Below the pieces are notes generated by a model. It worked only from the letters and a program-made list of their open reading frames with translations. It had not been told where the DNA came from and ran no database searches. A stretch of 64,000 nt of DNA from positions 62,001-126,000 of the forward strand of contig JAMDCP010000011.1 in the NCBI GenBank assembly GCA_023489335.1, given 5' to 3'. This document shows positions 10,299-20,460 of this stretch, one piece after another. Both the position numbers and the translations under genes were made by a program. This stretch comes from Deltaproteobacteria bacterium (GTDB taxonomy: Bacteria > SZUA-79 > Acidulodesulfobacterales > Acidulodesulfobacteraceae). Within the stretch, counting starts at the first letter, position 1. Each line of letters starts with the position of its first letter.

Positions 10299-10346
10299 AT
10301 AAAAAATCTAATTCCTGATTCAATTTTTTTGTTATAATAATTCATA

Positions 10347-10751
10347 TTGTTCTTTATCTCACATTTAATTAACGAAAAGATGAAAAAGGAAAACAAAGGT
10401 TATCGAAGTTCATTTTCGATTTTTTCGATTGTTATTATAGCTGTAATTTTATCGCAGTTTATAAATACGGGAACTTGTTTTGGGCTGAAAAACCCCTTTA
10501 TATCCCCTTTCAAACCGAAGCAATATAAAAGCATGGAAAATCCGCTAAACGGCATAACCCTTCAGGCAATAGTCAGCAGTTCAAATCCAAATAAAAATGT
10601 TGCAATAATTAACGATAAGCCTTATTATATAGGTTCGAAGATTATGGGAAAAACGGTTGTCGGAATATCGTCCAAAGCCGTTATGATTCAATTAGAAAAT
10701 GGAAAAATCGTTAAACTTTTATTAGTACGGTATGAAGGATTTAAAAAATAA
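10347..10751 (+). CDS. PilP/GspB-like pilus assembly protein
   Basis: Signal/TM then NPLNGITLQAIVSSSNPNKNVAIINDKPYYIGSKIMGKTVVGISSKAVMI pattern; directly upstream of secretin. Confidence 0.7.
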   Translation: MFFISHLINEKMKKENKGYRSSFSIFSIVIIAVILSQFINTGTCFGLKNPFISPFKPKQYKSMENPLNGITLQAIVSSSNPNKNVAIINDKPYYIGSKIMGKTVVGISSKAVMIQLENGKIVKLLLVRYEGFKK

Positions 10752-12126
10752 TTTACCGAAAACGGATAAAAAATATGTGCCGATTAAACCTGAGCATATT
10801 ATTGCAGCCCTTTTTTTTATCTCTGTTTTTTTCATATTAATAATATTAATAACTGCCAAATTTTCCTTTGGTTTTAACAATTATAACGATTCTTACGGTA
10901 TATCCCGCATTAACGGAATTAAGCTGCCCGATAAAAGAATTACAATAGAGGGCAACAATATTCCCTTAAGGCCACTGATAATAGGAATAGCCTACAAATT
11001 TCATCTTAATTATGTTCTAAGCAGTGCGGTAAAAGGATATGTTACATTGCATATACGAAAGGTTCCGCTGCCGTCCGCTTTATCCATTATCTTTAAGGCG
11101 GGGGATTTAGGTTATAGCGTCAGTAACGGAATTTTATTTATCGGTCCGAGGTCTTCGCTCGCAAACAGCTATGTCGATTACAGGATAAATTTAAAATACA
11201 TACAGGCTAAAAATGTTCTACCCGTTTTAACGCCGGTTTTACCGGCAGGGGCAAAGGCTTATGCCTCCCCCCATGGAAATTCGATACTTGTTTACGATAT
11301 ACCCTCGAATATTCAAAAAATAAGGCAAATTATAAAAAGCATGGATGTCAAAAAGAGGGTCGTTCTTTTAAATGCAAGGATAGTGGATGTGACGGATAAT
11401 TTTGTCAGGAATTTAGGCGTAGCATGGTCTTTTACCCCGCAAATAAGCACTAATACAAATACAATCACCAGCACGTTAGGAAGCCCTACAGGGTTTTCAG
11501 GAGCAGTTTCCTCGGCTGCAGGATCAAATTATGGAAATATAAGTATCGGAACGGCATGGCAAAATTTTGGGCTTATATCTGCGCAACTTTCTGCAGGGCA
11601 GCAGTTAGGATGGGATAAGATTATCGCCTCTCCGAGTGTTTCCGTCGTAAGCGGCCAACCAGCTACGATAAATTCCGGTGTTACATTATATTATGTGGCT
11701 TATACCGCTTCGGGAGGAGCGTCGTCTTCGACGCCTTCGAGCGGTACGACCGTTATAGCCCAGCAGCCTATAACATCGACGCTTCAAACTATCACTCTCG
11801 GGCTTACGTTAACCGTTACACCGATAGTCGAAAGTAAAAATAATATACTGCTAAAAATTACCGTTACAAATTCCGAGCCCAATTTCGGACAAGAGGTAAA
11901 CGGATTTCCTGCTGTCAACAATAAAAGCGTTACAACCACCGTCGTGGTTAAAAATAATTCCACCTTGGTTATCGGGGGAATTTTATATACCGATAAATCC
12001 CATTCCAATAACGGCGTTCCATTTTTATCCACCATACCTGTTATCGGATACCTGTTTTCTTCAAGGAATAGAACCATCTCTAAAGAGCAGTTAATGGTAT
12101 TTATATCCCCTAAAATAGTAAATTAG
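10732..12126 (+). CDS. pilQ: Type IV pilus/type II secretin (PilQ/GspD family)
   Basis: STN-like domain, secretin domain (VTNSEPNFGQEVNGFPAVNNKSVTTTVVVKNNSTLVIGGI... PFLSTIPVIGYLFSSR). Confidence 0.93.
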   Translation: MKDLKNNLPKTDKKYVPIKPEHIIAALFFISVFFILIILITAKFSFGFNNYNDSYGISRINGIKLPDKRITIEGNNIPLRPLIIGIAYKFHLNYVLSSAVKGYVTLHIRKVPLPSALSIIFKAGDLGYSVSNGILFIGPRSSLANSYVDYRINLKYIQAKNVLPVLTPVLPAGAKAYASPHGNSILVYDIPSNIQKIRQIIKSMDVKKRVVLLNARIVDVTDNFVRNLGVAWSFTPQISTNTNTITSTLGSPTGFSGAVSSAAGSNYGNISIGTAWQNFGLISAQLSAGQQLGWDKIIASPSVSVVSGQPATINSGVTLYYVAYTASGGASSSTPSSGTTVIAQQPITSTLQTITLGLTLTVTPIVESKNNILLKITVTNSEPNFGQEVNGFPAVNNKSVTTTVVVKNNSTLVIGGILYTDKSHSNNGVPFLSTIPVIGYLFSSRNRTISKEQLMVFISPKIVN

Positions 12127-13065
12127 ATGAAGGATAATATAAAAGATAATATAAAAAAAGAAAAAAGCGGGGATGCAAGATTGCTTCGCTCCGCTCGCAA
12201 TGACGGGAAGGGCGGGAGCGCCAAAAATGAGGAAGGCAGGATGGCCTTTCTGGAGCATTTTTCGGAATTAAGAAAAAGGATAATTTATATTTTTATTGCC
12301 CTTGTTATCGGAATGGGGTTTTCGTGGCACCTGTCTTATACCGCCATTGACTTTATAGAACTTCCTCTAAACAAGCCGACCTATATTACATATTTATCGG
12401 GAGAAGCAAAGACATTAATCAAAAAGGATGCCCCGTCCGTTTATTATACCTTTGGTTTAAATAAAACGCCGAAGAAATTCGTAAAACATATTTTACACTA
12501 TTCAAGGCCATTGGAGCCGTTTTTTATGCAGGTCAAGGTCTCCCTTATCCTTGGATTTATGCTCGCTCTTCCATTCATACTTTTTGAAATATGGCAATTT
12601 ATAAAGCCCGGTTTGTTAAAGAAAGAAAGAATGTATCTTGTTCCTTTTTTATTTTTCGGGACGCTCTTTTTCATTGCGGGGATGATATTTATGATTTTGT
12701 ACATCTGGCCTGCCGTTATTAACTTTTCGTTAAGCTATCAAAGCCCTAATTTATCCCCCCTTATCAATTTAACGCATTATATTAATTTTGCATTAAGGTT
12801 GAGTCTTATATTCGGCCTGATATTCGAGCTTCCGTTAATATCGGCTCTTTTTTCCTTAGCCGGCATACTTAAACCACATTTTTTAAAAAAATACAGGAAA
12901 TGGGCTCTCCTATTAAGCCTTATTATTGCCGCTTTTCATGCCGACATAGTTACGATGTTTTTTATAGCGATTCCGTTATATTCGATGTACGAGATAAGCA
13001 TTTTAATATCTTCTATTATATGGCGGATTAAGAAAAAGCCCGCCCCGGCTCCTAATCCTGCATAG
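12127..13065 (+). CDS. tatC: Sec-independent translocase TatC; start may be 12241
   Basis: MAFLEHFSELRKRIIYIF... multi-TM TatC fold; the first ~38 codons contain a dispersed repeat. Confidence 0.93.
   Translation: MKDNIKDNIKKEKSGDARLLRSARNDGKGGSAKNEEGRMAFLEHFSELRKRIIYIFIALVIGMGFSWHLSYTAIDFIELPLNKPTYITYLSGEAKTLIKKDAPSVYYTFGLNKTPKKFVKHILHYSRPLEPFFMQVKVSLILGFMLALPFILFEIWQFIKPGLLKKERMYLVPFLFFGTLFFIAGMIFMILYIWPAVINFSLSYQSPNLSPLINLTHYINFALRLSLIFGLIFELPLISALFSLAGILKPHFLKKYRKWALLLSLIIAAFHADIVTMFFIAIPLYSMYEISILISSIIWRIKKKPAPAPNPA
12176..12208. repeat. Dispersed palindromic repeat (GATTGCTTCGCTCCGCTCGCAATGACGGG)
   Basis: Same family as the 60348-60465 element (CCGTCATTGCGAG...GCGAAGC.ATCT). Confidence 0.75.
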
Positions 13066-13642
13066 AAAAAACAGCCCCTTTTATATCGGCTTTAATATCG
13101 GGAAAAGATTTTTTACTTGCTTTAACGGATATGTAATCTATTACAAAAATTCTTTTTAACGAATTTATATTTTTAACGAATTTTATCGACTTATTAAAAC
13201 CGCCGACAATTGAAATGCTAACCGGCAGGGCAGTCACGCCCAAGGTTTTAACCGGTTTTCCAAAATATATTTTTTCGATAATAAAGTTCGATGCCGGGGC
13301 GCTTTCGGAAATCTCCTTTATTAATGTTGAAACCATAAAGGTTTTTGGGAGTTTTGCCCCCTCCTTTTTTAACTCTGCCTTCAGGCTTTTTATCTGGTTT
13401 TCAAGATTCGACAAGCCCTGTTTTTCATTCGTTAAAGATACGGTTATATTTTTTAATGTTCTAATTTTATCGTTAAGCCTTATTATAGCGCTATTATTTG
13501 TTTTCAAAGCGCTGCCCATGTTATTTAAAAATAAATCCTGGTTTACAAGGTATATAAACACAAATATCATCAAAATAACGACGGCTATTTTATTTGTCCT
13601 TAAATAGCCCGGAATTTTTTTTAATTCTTCGGATAATTTCAT
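13052..13642 (-). CDS. pilO: Type IV pilus inner membrane protein PilO
   Basis: Single TM, coiled coil, PilO-like C-terminus; third gene after pilM and pilN. Confidence 0.85.
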   Translation of the reverse strand: MKLSEELKKIPGYLRTNKIAVVILMIFVFIYLVNQDLFLNNMGSALKTNNSAIIRLNDKIRTLKNITVSLTNEKQGLSNLENQIKSLKAELKKEGAKLPKTFMVSTLIKEISESAPASNFIIEKIYFGKPVKTLGVTALPVSISIVGGFNKSIKFVKNINSLKRIFVIDYISVKASKKSFPDIKADIKGAVFSMQD

Positions 13643-13665
13643 TTTTCGCTTTTGCTTTTGTTCTT

Positions 13666-14253
13666 TTATTTTATAACCGCGGTTAAAGTTGCTTTCAATT
13701 GAAAGCGGTAAAAGGTGTTTCCTCCGATAATTTCTCTGCCCGCATCGGTTAAAATAATCTTTTTAAACATATTCGTTGCTTTCAGCCTATCCATATATAC
13801 AGATATTCCATTGAGGGATATAGAGTTTCCGTCTATCGTAATGACGCCTTTTTGAAGCAATAGTCCGCTCATCCAAACCCCCGCGGGCGATGCCTGAACC
13901 ATGCGTCCTATCTTTTTATTCCATGCGACCTTAAGTTTCTCGAGATTTTTTATGATTAAAATCCTTTTTTTGATTGTGTTTCTAAGATTTTTTCTGTTAT
14001 TTATTGCCGATTCAAGCGATTTATTAAGAATATTTTTGGTTTTCATCAGCGTTAGTTTTTGGTTTAGCCTCGAAATATAAATTCTTTTTGAGCTATTTTC
14101 AAGGTATGCCGTAAAATCCAGCAAAAAGATAAAAAATCCATATGCGATAATTATAGAAAGTATTATTGCCTTTTTCCTGTTTTTTATAAACCTTTCTTTA
14201 TCGGCAGCCGGTAATAAATTAATCCTTGTTTTATTCCAATTTTTCTTTTTCAT
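13666..14253 (-). CDS. pilN: Type IV pilus assembly protein PilN
   Basis: RINLLPAADKERF N-terminal motif, TM, between pilM and pilO. Confidence 0.88.
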   Translation of the reverse strand: MKKKNWNKTRINLLPAADKERFIKNRKKAIILSIIIAYGFFIFLLDFTAYLENSSKRIYISRLNQKLTLMKTKNILNKSLESAINNRKNLRNTIKKRILIIKNLEKLKVAWNKKIGRMVQASPAGVWMSGLLLQKGVITIDGNSISLNGISVYMDRLKATNMFKKIILTDAGREIIGGNTFYRFQLKATLTAVIK

Positions 14254-14255
14254 TT

Positions 14256-15203
14256 TTATCTGTTAACGATCAGGCCGAAGGTTGCCCACATTTCTTCGAG
14301 AGGCTTAAAGAAATCATAGTTTTCGTCTATATCATATTTTATTAACCTTTTCGATAAAAATATTTTTCTTTCTTTTAACAGGCTGATAATCGAAATAGAA
14401 TATGTTTTTAGGCGCATCAGATACATTATTTTGCCGTTAAAACCTTCATTTTCGGAATAAATGCCGGTTAGTATTATACTGTCTATCGGAGCAATAGATT
14501 TTCCCGCAAAATAAAAATCTACGGTCTTTTTTAGTTCATCTCCTATTAAAAGTGCCGATTCGTCGTCATTTAGATCTTTTAGATTAATTCCTTCTATCGT
14601 CCTTTCAAAATTAACCGCATTATCCCTGACAATAACAATTTTTGCCGCCTTCTCGCCGATATCGCACAACAATAAATGGTCAACCTTATTGTTGCTTAAA
14701 AACATAATGTTATTATAAACTGAAGCGGTTTTGCATTCAATTGACTTTAATTTAATACCGGCGCTTGCAAATATTTCTTTGAAGTTATTTATATCTTCCG
14801 CCTTAGAGGCAAATGCGGTTATGTTGAGGGTTGAACCGTTTTTGGCAAATATGTAATCGAATATGCAGGAAGATATAGGGAATGGAATAAGCTTTTTTAT
14901 TTCATATTCCACCGCTTTATTTAAATCGTTCCGGGGCATATCGGGCAGCTCGAAATTGTAGCTGTGAACGGCATTATCGTTAATATTCGCAAATACATTT
15001 TTTTTGCTTATTTTGTTGTCGTTCATTAATTTGCTAAGATTAATAGCAACCCCGCTAATATCCTCATGATTTAAGCCGGGAAATTTAGCGTTGACAAAAT
15101 TGTTCAGAAAGTAGCCGCGCCCTTTTTTTACGACTTCAAGTATTTTAAAATGCTCATGGTCAATCTCGATAGCCGTAAAAAATTTTGCAAAAAACATATG
15201 CAC
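14256..15203 (-). CDS. pilM: Type IV pilus assembly ATPase-fold protein PilM
   Basis: Actin-like fold motifs, AVEYEIKKLIPFPISSCIFDY. Confidence 0.85.
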   Translation of the reverse strand: MHMFFAKFFTAIEIDHEHFKILEVVKKGRGYFLNNFVNAKFPGLNHEDISGVAINLSKLMNDNKISKKNVFANINDNAVHSYNFELPDMPRNDLNKAVEYEIKKLIPFPISSCIFDYIFAKNGSTLNITAFASKAEDINNFKEIFASAGIKLKSIECKTASVYNNIMFLSNNKVDHLLLCDIGEKAAKIVIVRDNAVNFERTIEGINLKDLNDDESALLIGDELKKTVDFYFAGKSIAPIDSIILTGIYSENEGFNGKIMYLMRLKTYSISIISLLKERKIFLSKRLIKYDIDENYDFFKPLEEMWATFGLIVNR

Positions 15204-15228
15204 AAAAATGGAATTAAAAATTAAAAAA

Positions 15229-17349
15229 TTAAATAAAATTTAGTATTTTAATATATCCGTTAAAAAATTCGAATATAATGCCGTCAACGGGAATTTTATT
15301 TTTATAACCCTTATCTTTATTTTCGGCGCCGAAAATACTTTCCGCAGTCTCATATTCACCGCTTTTATCGCCTCCTCCTTCTATCACCTTCCCGAAGGCG
15401 CCCATAAAGGCTTTGCTTTTATTAAACAAAAATGCCTTGGGTTTTATATTGCTTCTGCCGGAGGAACATTCGATATTAAGCGTAAAATAACAGTTAAATA
15501 AGCCGTTTTTTTTTGAATTTGCGTTTTTATTCTTAAACTCTCTTTTATTAATATTTAAAAGCGTAATATCCCTGATTAAAAATCTTGGCTGTTCGTTCAA
15601 GGGTCCATGCGGGGACATCAGCTTAATTAAATCCGTTAAATCTTTTTTGCAGGCGGCGCTTAAATCGATTTCTTCGTCGTAATCAAGAATTTTATTAATT
15701 TCGGGGGCGGAATTATTTAAATAATCGGGATTAAGATTAACGCTAAGTTCGGGAATTCGGGCGGCATTTTTGGAAATGTGAGACATAAAGCCGTCGAAAG
15801 CCTGCCCCTTTTTTATTGTGAGCCCGCAAGCCATTTTATGCCCTCCGAACTTGGCAAAAAATGATTCATAATTTTTTAAAAACGCATAAATGTCGATATT
15901 GCCGCAGGACCTGGCAGATCCGATATATACGCCGTCTTTATAACCGGTAAGAAGTAAAACAGGTTTTTGTAAATAGTCGACTAATTTTGACGAAACAATT
16001 CCGATAACGCCGGGATGCCACGACTGCCCGTTTAAAATGAGAATTGGAGCACCGTCCTCCTTTAAGTTTTTTTCGTTAATTTGGCTTATTGCCTCGTTAA
16101 AACAAATGTCTTCTAGCGCCTGTCTTTTTCTGTTAGCGGCTTCCAATTCCTGAGCGAGCCTATAGACTTCTTCGGGGTCTCTTTGCGTTAAAAGTTCAAC
16201 GGCTATGGATGGGTCGGAGACCCTGCCGGCCGCATTAATTTTCGGGGCGATTTTCCATGCAACATCGGATTCGTTAACATTGTCGAAATGGAGGCCGCAA
16301 ATCCTCTTAAGCTCCTTTATACCGGGTCTGGGGCTGCCGTTAATTTTCTTTAATCCGTAATATGTGAACGTCCTGTTATCTCCATACATAGGAACAATAT
16401 CCGCTATAATGCCGAGGCAAACGATATCGAGATAATCCTTAAGGTTTAGCACGGTGCGAACCTCGTTCGGGCGGGTATTAATTAAACCGTTTATCACTAA
16501 CCGTTTTCTTAATGCAATCCCCAAATTAAAGGCAATGCCGACCCCGGGTAAAAGTTTAAAAGGAAACTTATCGCCTTTTCGCTTGGGATTAAGTATCGCA
16601 TGCGCATCGGGCAAAATTTCCTCGAAGCATGCTTCTTCTTCCTTAACAGCGCCGCCCTCGCTTTCCGTAAATAATGATTTGTCGTCCTGTTCGGAAGTTT
16701 GCATTTTAACGGGGATTTCGTGGTGGTCGCATATTATTACATCTATATTTTTTGAATTTGCATACGATACCTCTTTAACATTCGTTATGCCTAAATCGAC
16801 GGTTATCAGCAGGGTTAGAGGTTTGCCGCCCTTTTGGTTTATGAAATCATAAATCTCGTCAATCGGCTCTATTCCAAGTCCATAGCCGTCTTTTATTCTG
16901 TCCGGCAATTTATAAAAAATAGTGTTGTCACCCCCGCCCGCCTTCATCAGGTTTTTTATTTCCCTTAAAAAAGAAACAAGAAAAGATGTCGAAGTTATTC
17001 CATCCACATCGTAATCCCCATAAATGCAAATGTTTTCATCTTCTATTAACGCTTTAGTTATACGCTCTACGGCCTTATCCATGTCTTTAATTAGAAAAGG
17101 GTCGCTCAAGGATTTTAGGGATGGGTTTAAATAGTTGGATACGAAGTTATTTAAGTAGTCATCTATGGAGGCTTTGGCGGGATTATCTTTGCAAAACTCT
17201 TCCGAAAAAAAGGGATCGAAGTTTAACTGGGAATTAATTCTTTTTAGGACTAAAGATGCAACAGTGGTGTTTGAAGCGGCCGGGTATATTTGGGCAAATG
17301 TTTTTTTTAGATATTCTTCTATATATTCTTCAACATAATTTTTTTGCAT
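15229..17349 (-). CDS. recJ: Single-stranded-DNA-specific exonuclease RecJ
   Basis: IYGDYDVDGITSTSFL, ICDHHE, PKINAAGRV, GGHKMACGLTI motifs. Confidence 0.96.
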   Translation of the reverse strand: MQKNYVEEYIEEYLKKTFAQIYPAASNTTVASLVLKRINSQLNFDPFFSEEFCKDNPAKASIDDYLNNFVSNYLNPSLKSLSDPFLIKDMDKAVERITKALIEDENICIYGDYDVDGITSTSFLVSFLREIKNLMKAGGGDNTIFYKLPDRIKDGYGLGIEPIDEIYDFINQKGGKPLTLLITVDLGITNVKEVSYANSKNIDVIICDHHEIPVKMQTSEQDDKSLFTESEGGAVKEEEACFEEILPDAHAILNPKRKGDKFPFKLLPGVGIAFNLGIALRKRLVINGLINTRPNEVRTVLNLKDYLDIVCLGIIADIVPMYGDNRTFTYYGLKKINGSPRPGIKELKRICGLHFDNVNESDVAWKIAPKINAAGRVSDPSIAVELLTQRDPEEVYRLAQELEAANRKRQALEDICFNEAISQINEKNLKEDGAPILILNGQSWHPGVIGIVSSKLVDYLQKPVLLLTGYKDGVYIGSARSCGNIDIYAFLKNYESFFAKFGGHKMACGLTIKKGQAFDGFMSHISKNAARIPELSVNLNPDYLNNSAPEINKILDYDEEIDLSAACKKDLTDLIKLMSPHGPLNEQPRFLIRDITLLNINKREFKNKNANSKKNGLFNCYFTLNIECSSGRSNIKPKAFLFNKSKAFMGAFGKVIEGGGDKSGEYETAESIFGAENKDKGYKNKIPVDGIIFEFFNGYIKILNFI

Positions 17350-17379
17350 ATCATATTTTAAATTTGTGTTCCGAATAAT

Positions 17380-18330
17380 TCAATCTTTTTTATTATCCGA
17401 AGAATAATGTTTTAAGCTCCGCTTATTTTCTTTTTCATGCAACATAATCATTACGGGGCTTGCGATGAATATCGAAGAGTATGTCCCGATTAAAACCCCC
17501 CATAATAATGTAAAAGCAAAGTCATGAAGAACTATGCCGCCGAGGAAAAACAAAGATAAAACCACTAAGATTACCGTAAGCGATGTAACGACTGTTCTTG
17601 TCAAAACCTCGTTTATACTTTTATTTACCAGGTCATTTAAATTAATTTGCTCCGATTTCTCCGCTCTTTTTTTTAAGTTTTCCCTGATTCTGTCAAAAAC
17701 AACGACTTTATCGGTAAGGGAATAACCCGCAACAGTTAAAATCGCCGTAATAACAAGAAGGGTTATTTCTTTCTGAAAAATAAAAATAATTCCCATAAGC
17801 GCAAGGACATCGTGGGCAAGACCGACAGCGGCGGCAAGCCCGAATCTAAACTCGAATCTCCATGTTATATAAAGTATGATTGCAATAATCGATATTATAA
17901 TTGCGACAATAGCGTCTTTAGCTAATTTTTTACCGACGGAGGGACCGATCATTTCATTATTTAATACTTTAGATGGATTGTTTTTAAAGGCATTTTGTAC
18001 AGTTGTTTTTATTTCATCCGTATATTTATTTAAATCCCTGGCTACCGCTTTGGTTTGAATTATAATATCGTTTTTACCTTTTATTTTTACGATTTTTACA
18101 TCCTTAAACCCCTTTGCCAGAAGTTCCCTTCTAACATCCGCGACGGATATTTTATGTTTAAACGAAAGCTGCAAAGACAGCCCGCCGGTAAAATCTATTC
18201 CGATTTTTGCCATGCCTAAAATCATCGTAATCAGTTCGATTAATCCAAGTATTACAAGAATAGACGACAAAGCGAACGAATATTTTTTTTTGCCGATAAA
18301 ATTAAAATTTGTGTTTTTTATAAATTCCAA
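17380..18330 (-). CDS. secF: Protein translocase subunit SecF
   Basis: GIDFTGGLSLQL, GYSLTDKVVVFDRIREN motifs. Confidence 0.97.
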   Translation of the reverse strand: MEFIKNTNFNFIGKKKYSFALSSILVILGLIELITMILGMAKIGIDFTGGLSLQLSFKHKISVADVRRELLAKGFKDVKIVKIKGKNDIIIQTKAVARDLNKYTDEIKTTVQNAFKNNPSKVLNNEMIGPSVGKKLAKDAIVAIIISIIAIILYITWRFEFRFGLAAAVGLAHDVLALMGIIFIFQKEITLLVITAILTVAGYSLTDKVVVFDRIRENLKKRAEKSEQINLNDLVNKSINEVLTRTVVTSLTVILVVLSLFFLGGIVLHDFAFTLLWGVLIGTYSSIFIASPVMIMLHEKENKRSLKHYSSDNKKD

Positions 18331-18349
18331 TTTTTCTAAACTCCTTGAG

Positions 18350-19915
18350 TTAAATACTTAATTTGTTAAGTTCCCTTTTGTTCGATATAATGTCGAATAT
18401 AACTTTCGTGCCGACTAACGAGGTAAACAGATTTATAATAATGCCAAGGGATAATGTTACGGCAAAGCCCTTTACCGGACCTGAACCAAAGTAAAATAAA
18501 ACGGCGGCAGTTATAAGAGCGGTGACATGGGAATCTAAAATAGTAAAAAATGCTTTGTTATAACCGTTTTCGATAGCGATAACCACAGGTTTATTTTCTC
18601 TTAATTCCTCCCTTATCCTTTCAAAAATGAGGACATTCGAATCAACCGCCATACCTATGGTAAGAATTATTCCAGCTATGCCTGGAAGAGTTAAAGTTGC
18701 GCCAAACAAGGATAGGGCGGCCATAAGAAATAATACATTTTCGATAAGGGCAAAATCTGCGATTAATCCCGATAGTTTGTAATAAAATACCATAAATCCG
18801 ACAACTAAGATAGTTCCGACAATGGCGGCAAGTATGCCGGCATGTATAGAGTCTGCTCCCAGAGTAGGGCCTACCGTTTCATTCTGTATTATTTTTACAG
18901 GAGCGGGTAATGCCCCTGAACGAAGGGCTATTGCGAGATTACTCGCCTGGGCCATGGTAAATCTTCCGGAAATAGAAGCGTTTCCGCCCAATATAGGTTC
19001 TTCTATAACGGGAGCCGATATTACATTGTCGTCGAGTATAATGGCAAGCCTTTTGCCCGTATATTTTGTAGTTATATCCCCAAATTTTTTTGCCCCGTCC
19101 GAATTTAAAGCGACCTCGACAATAGGCTGATTGTAACGGTTTATCTGGACATTTGCGCTTGAAATTTCGGCCCCGCTCATTAAAATCGGCTTTTCTATAA
19201 GATACGGCCTTTTTGTTGTTTTATGGGAAAATTTGTTATAGGTGGTGTGGTAGAGAATTTCGTCTCCTTTTGGAATTTTTCCGTTTAATGCTTTCAGCAG
19301 GTTGTGTTTATCGTCAACTAATTTAAATGTCAATCTTGCAGTTTTTCCTATAAGCTTAACGGCCTGTTTAACATCCTTGACGCCGGGCAGTTCCACGACT
19401 ATTAAATTTTTGCCCTGTCTGGCAATTTTTGGAGCGACTAAGCCAAACTGGTCGATCCTGTTTCTCATAACCTCTACGGCGCCGCTCACAGCCTCTTCTT
19501 TATATTTTGAAAGAGCCGGTTCTTTAAAATTTATTTTATCGCCCATGAGCTGCAGGGAAGGGTGATGTTCCGCAAGGTATTTTACCAGTTCCTGTGTATT
19601 TTTTAAAAGTTTCCCCTTAATTTTTATATGTGAATCTACGAAACTAACGGCATCTTTGCCGTAGCCTTTATTTTCAACGAATGATTTTATATCCGTATAA
19701 TCCTTATAAAGTTTTTCTTTTACGGCTTTGCCGGTCTCGACTCTTTCGACAAGGTAAACGCCGCCTTGAAGATCGAGTCCTAAACGCATCTCCGCGTTAC
19801 CGATGACGGCTTTCCACCAGCCCGGCGTGTTTGGATAAATCGAGGGAATTACCGAAAAAATAGATATAACTATAAGGGAAATTATTAAAATTAATCTGGT
19901 TTTAACAGGTTTCAT
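18350..19915 (-). CDS. secD: Protein translocase subunit SecD
   Basis: LGLDLQGGVYLV, AVDSNVLIFERIREEL motifs. Confidence 0.97.
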   Translation of the reverse strand: MKPVKTRLILIISLIVISIFSVIPSIYPNTPGWWKAVIGNAEMRLGLDLQGGVYLVERVETGKAVKEKLYKDYTDIKSFVENKGYGKDAVSFVDSHIKIKGKLLKNTQELVKYLAEHHPSLQLMGDKINFKEPALSKYKEEAVSGAVEVMRNRIDQFGLVAPKIARQGKNLIVVELPGVKDVKQAVKLIGKTARLTFKLVDDKHNLLKALNGKIPKGDEILYHTTYNKFSHKTTKRPYLIEKPILMSGAEISSANVQINRYNQPIVEVALNSDGAKKFGDITTKYTGKRLAIILDDNVISAPVIEEPILGGNASISGRFTMAQASNLAIALRSGALPAPVKIIQNETVGPTLGADSIHAGILAAIVGTILVVGFMVFYYKLSGLIADFALIENVLFLMAALSLFGATLTLPGIAGIILTIGMAVDSNVLIFERIREELRENKPVVIAIENGYNKAFFTILDSHVTALITAAVLFYFGSGPVKGFAVTLSLGIIINLFTSLVGTKVIFDIISNKRELNKLSI

Positions 19916-19995
19916 CGGGTTTTCCTTGTGAATTTGTGAATATATGGTTTTAATTTTTGTAAAATAATAGGCGCCGCAGGGCCTGCGAAGCCCAT

Positions 19996-20346
19996 TTATG
20001 ACTTGGAAGTCTTTGTCGCTATTGCATTTTTCGCAATTTTGATTTTAACGTCTTTCGCTATTTCTATTGTAAAGACCTGTTCCGCTATTCCGGATATAAT
20101 GCCATAAATACCGCCGTTGGTAAGAATCTCGTCTCCTACTTTTAAAGAATCTATCATTTTCCTATGGTCTTTTGTCCTTTTTTGCTGGGGCAATATTACC
20201 AGAAGATAAAAGATAACTACGATAGCGATTAACGGGGCAAAACTCCATAATGTGCTCTCCCAGCCGCCCTGTCCGGAGACGGCAGCGGACGCTGCATAGG
20301 CATTTTTTACGGTAAATAGGTTAAACGGATTGGATAAATTTTCCAT
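19996..20346 (-). CDS. yajC: Preprotein translocase subunit YajC
   Basis: FYLLVILPQQKRTKDHRKMIDSLKVGDEILTNGGIYGII. Confidence 0.95.
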   Translation of the reverse strand: MENLSNPFNLFTVKNAYAASAAVSGQGGWESTLWSFAPLIAIVVIFYLLVILPQQKRTKDHRKMIDSLKVGDEILTNGGIYGIISGIAEQVFTIEIAKDVKIKIAKNAIATKTSKS

Positions 20347-20460
20347 AATAGTTTAAAGGCTTAATGCCGTTTTAAGTTTTAGATTAAGCCCTGATACCTC
20401 CTTTTGATTTTATAAATTTTTATTCGATTTTATTAATATTATATTTAAATTAAAATAAAG

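Noticed and set aside
18822-19130. Plus-strand ORF antisense to secD
   Set aside because: Shadow ORF; secD motifs are unambiguous.
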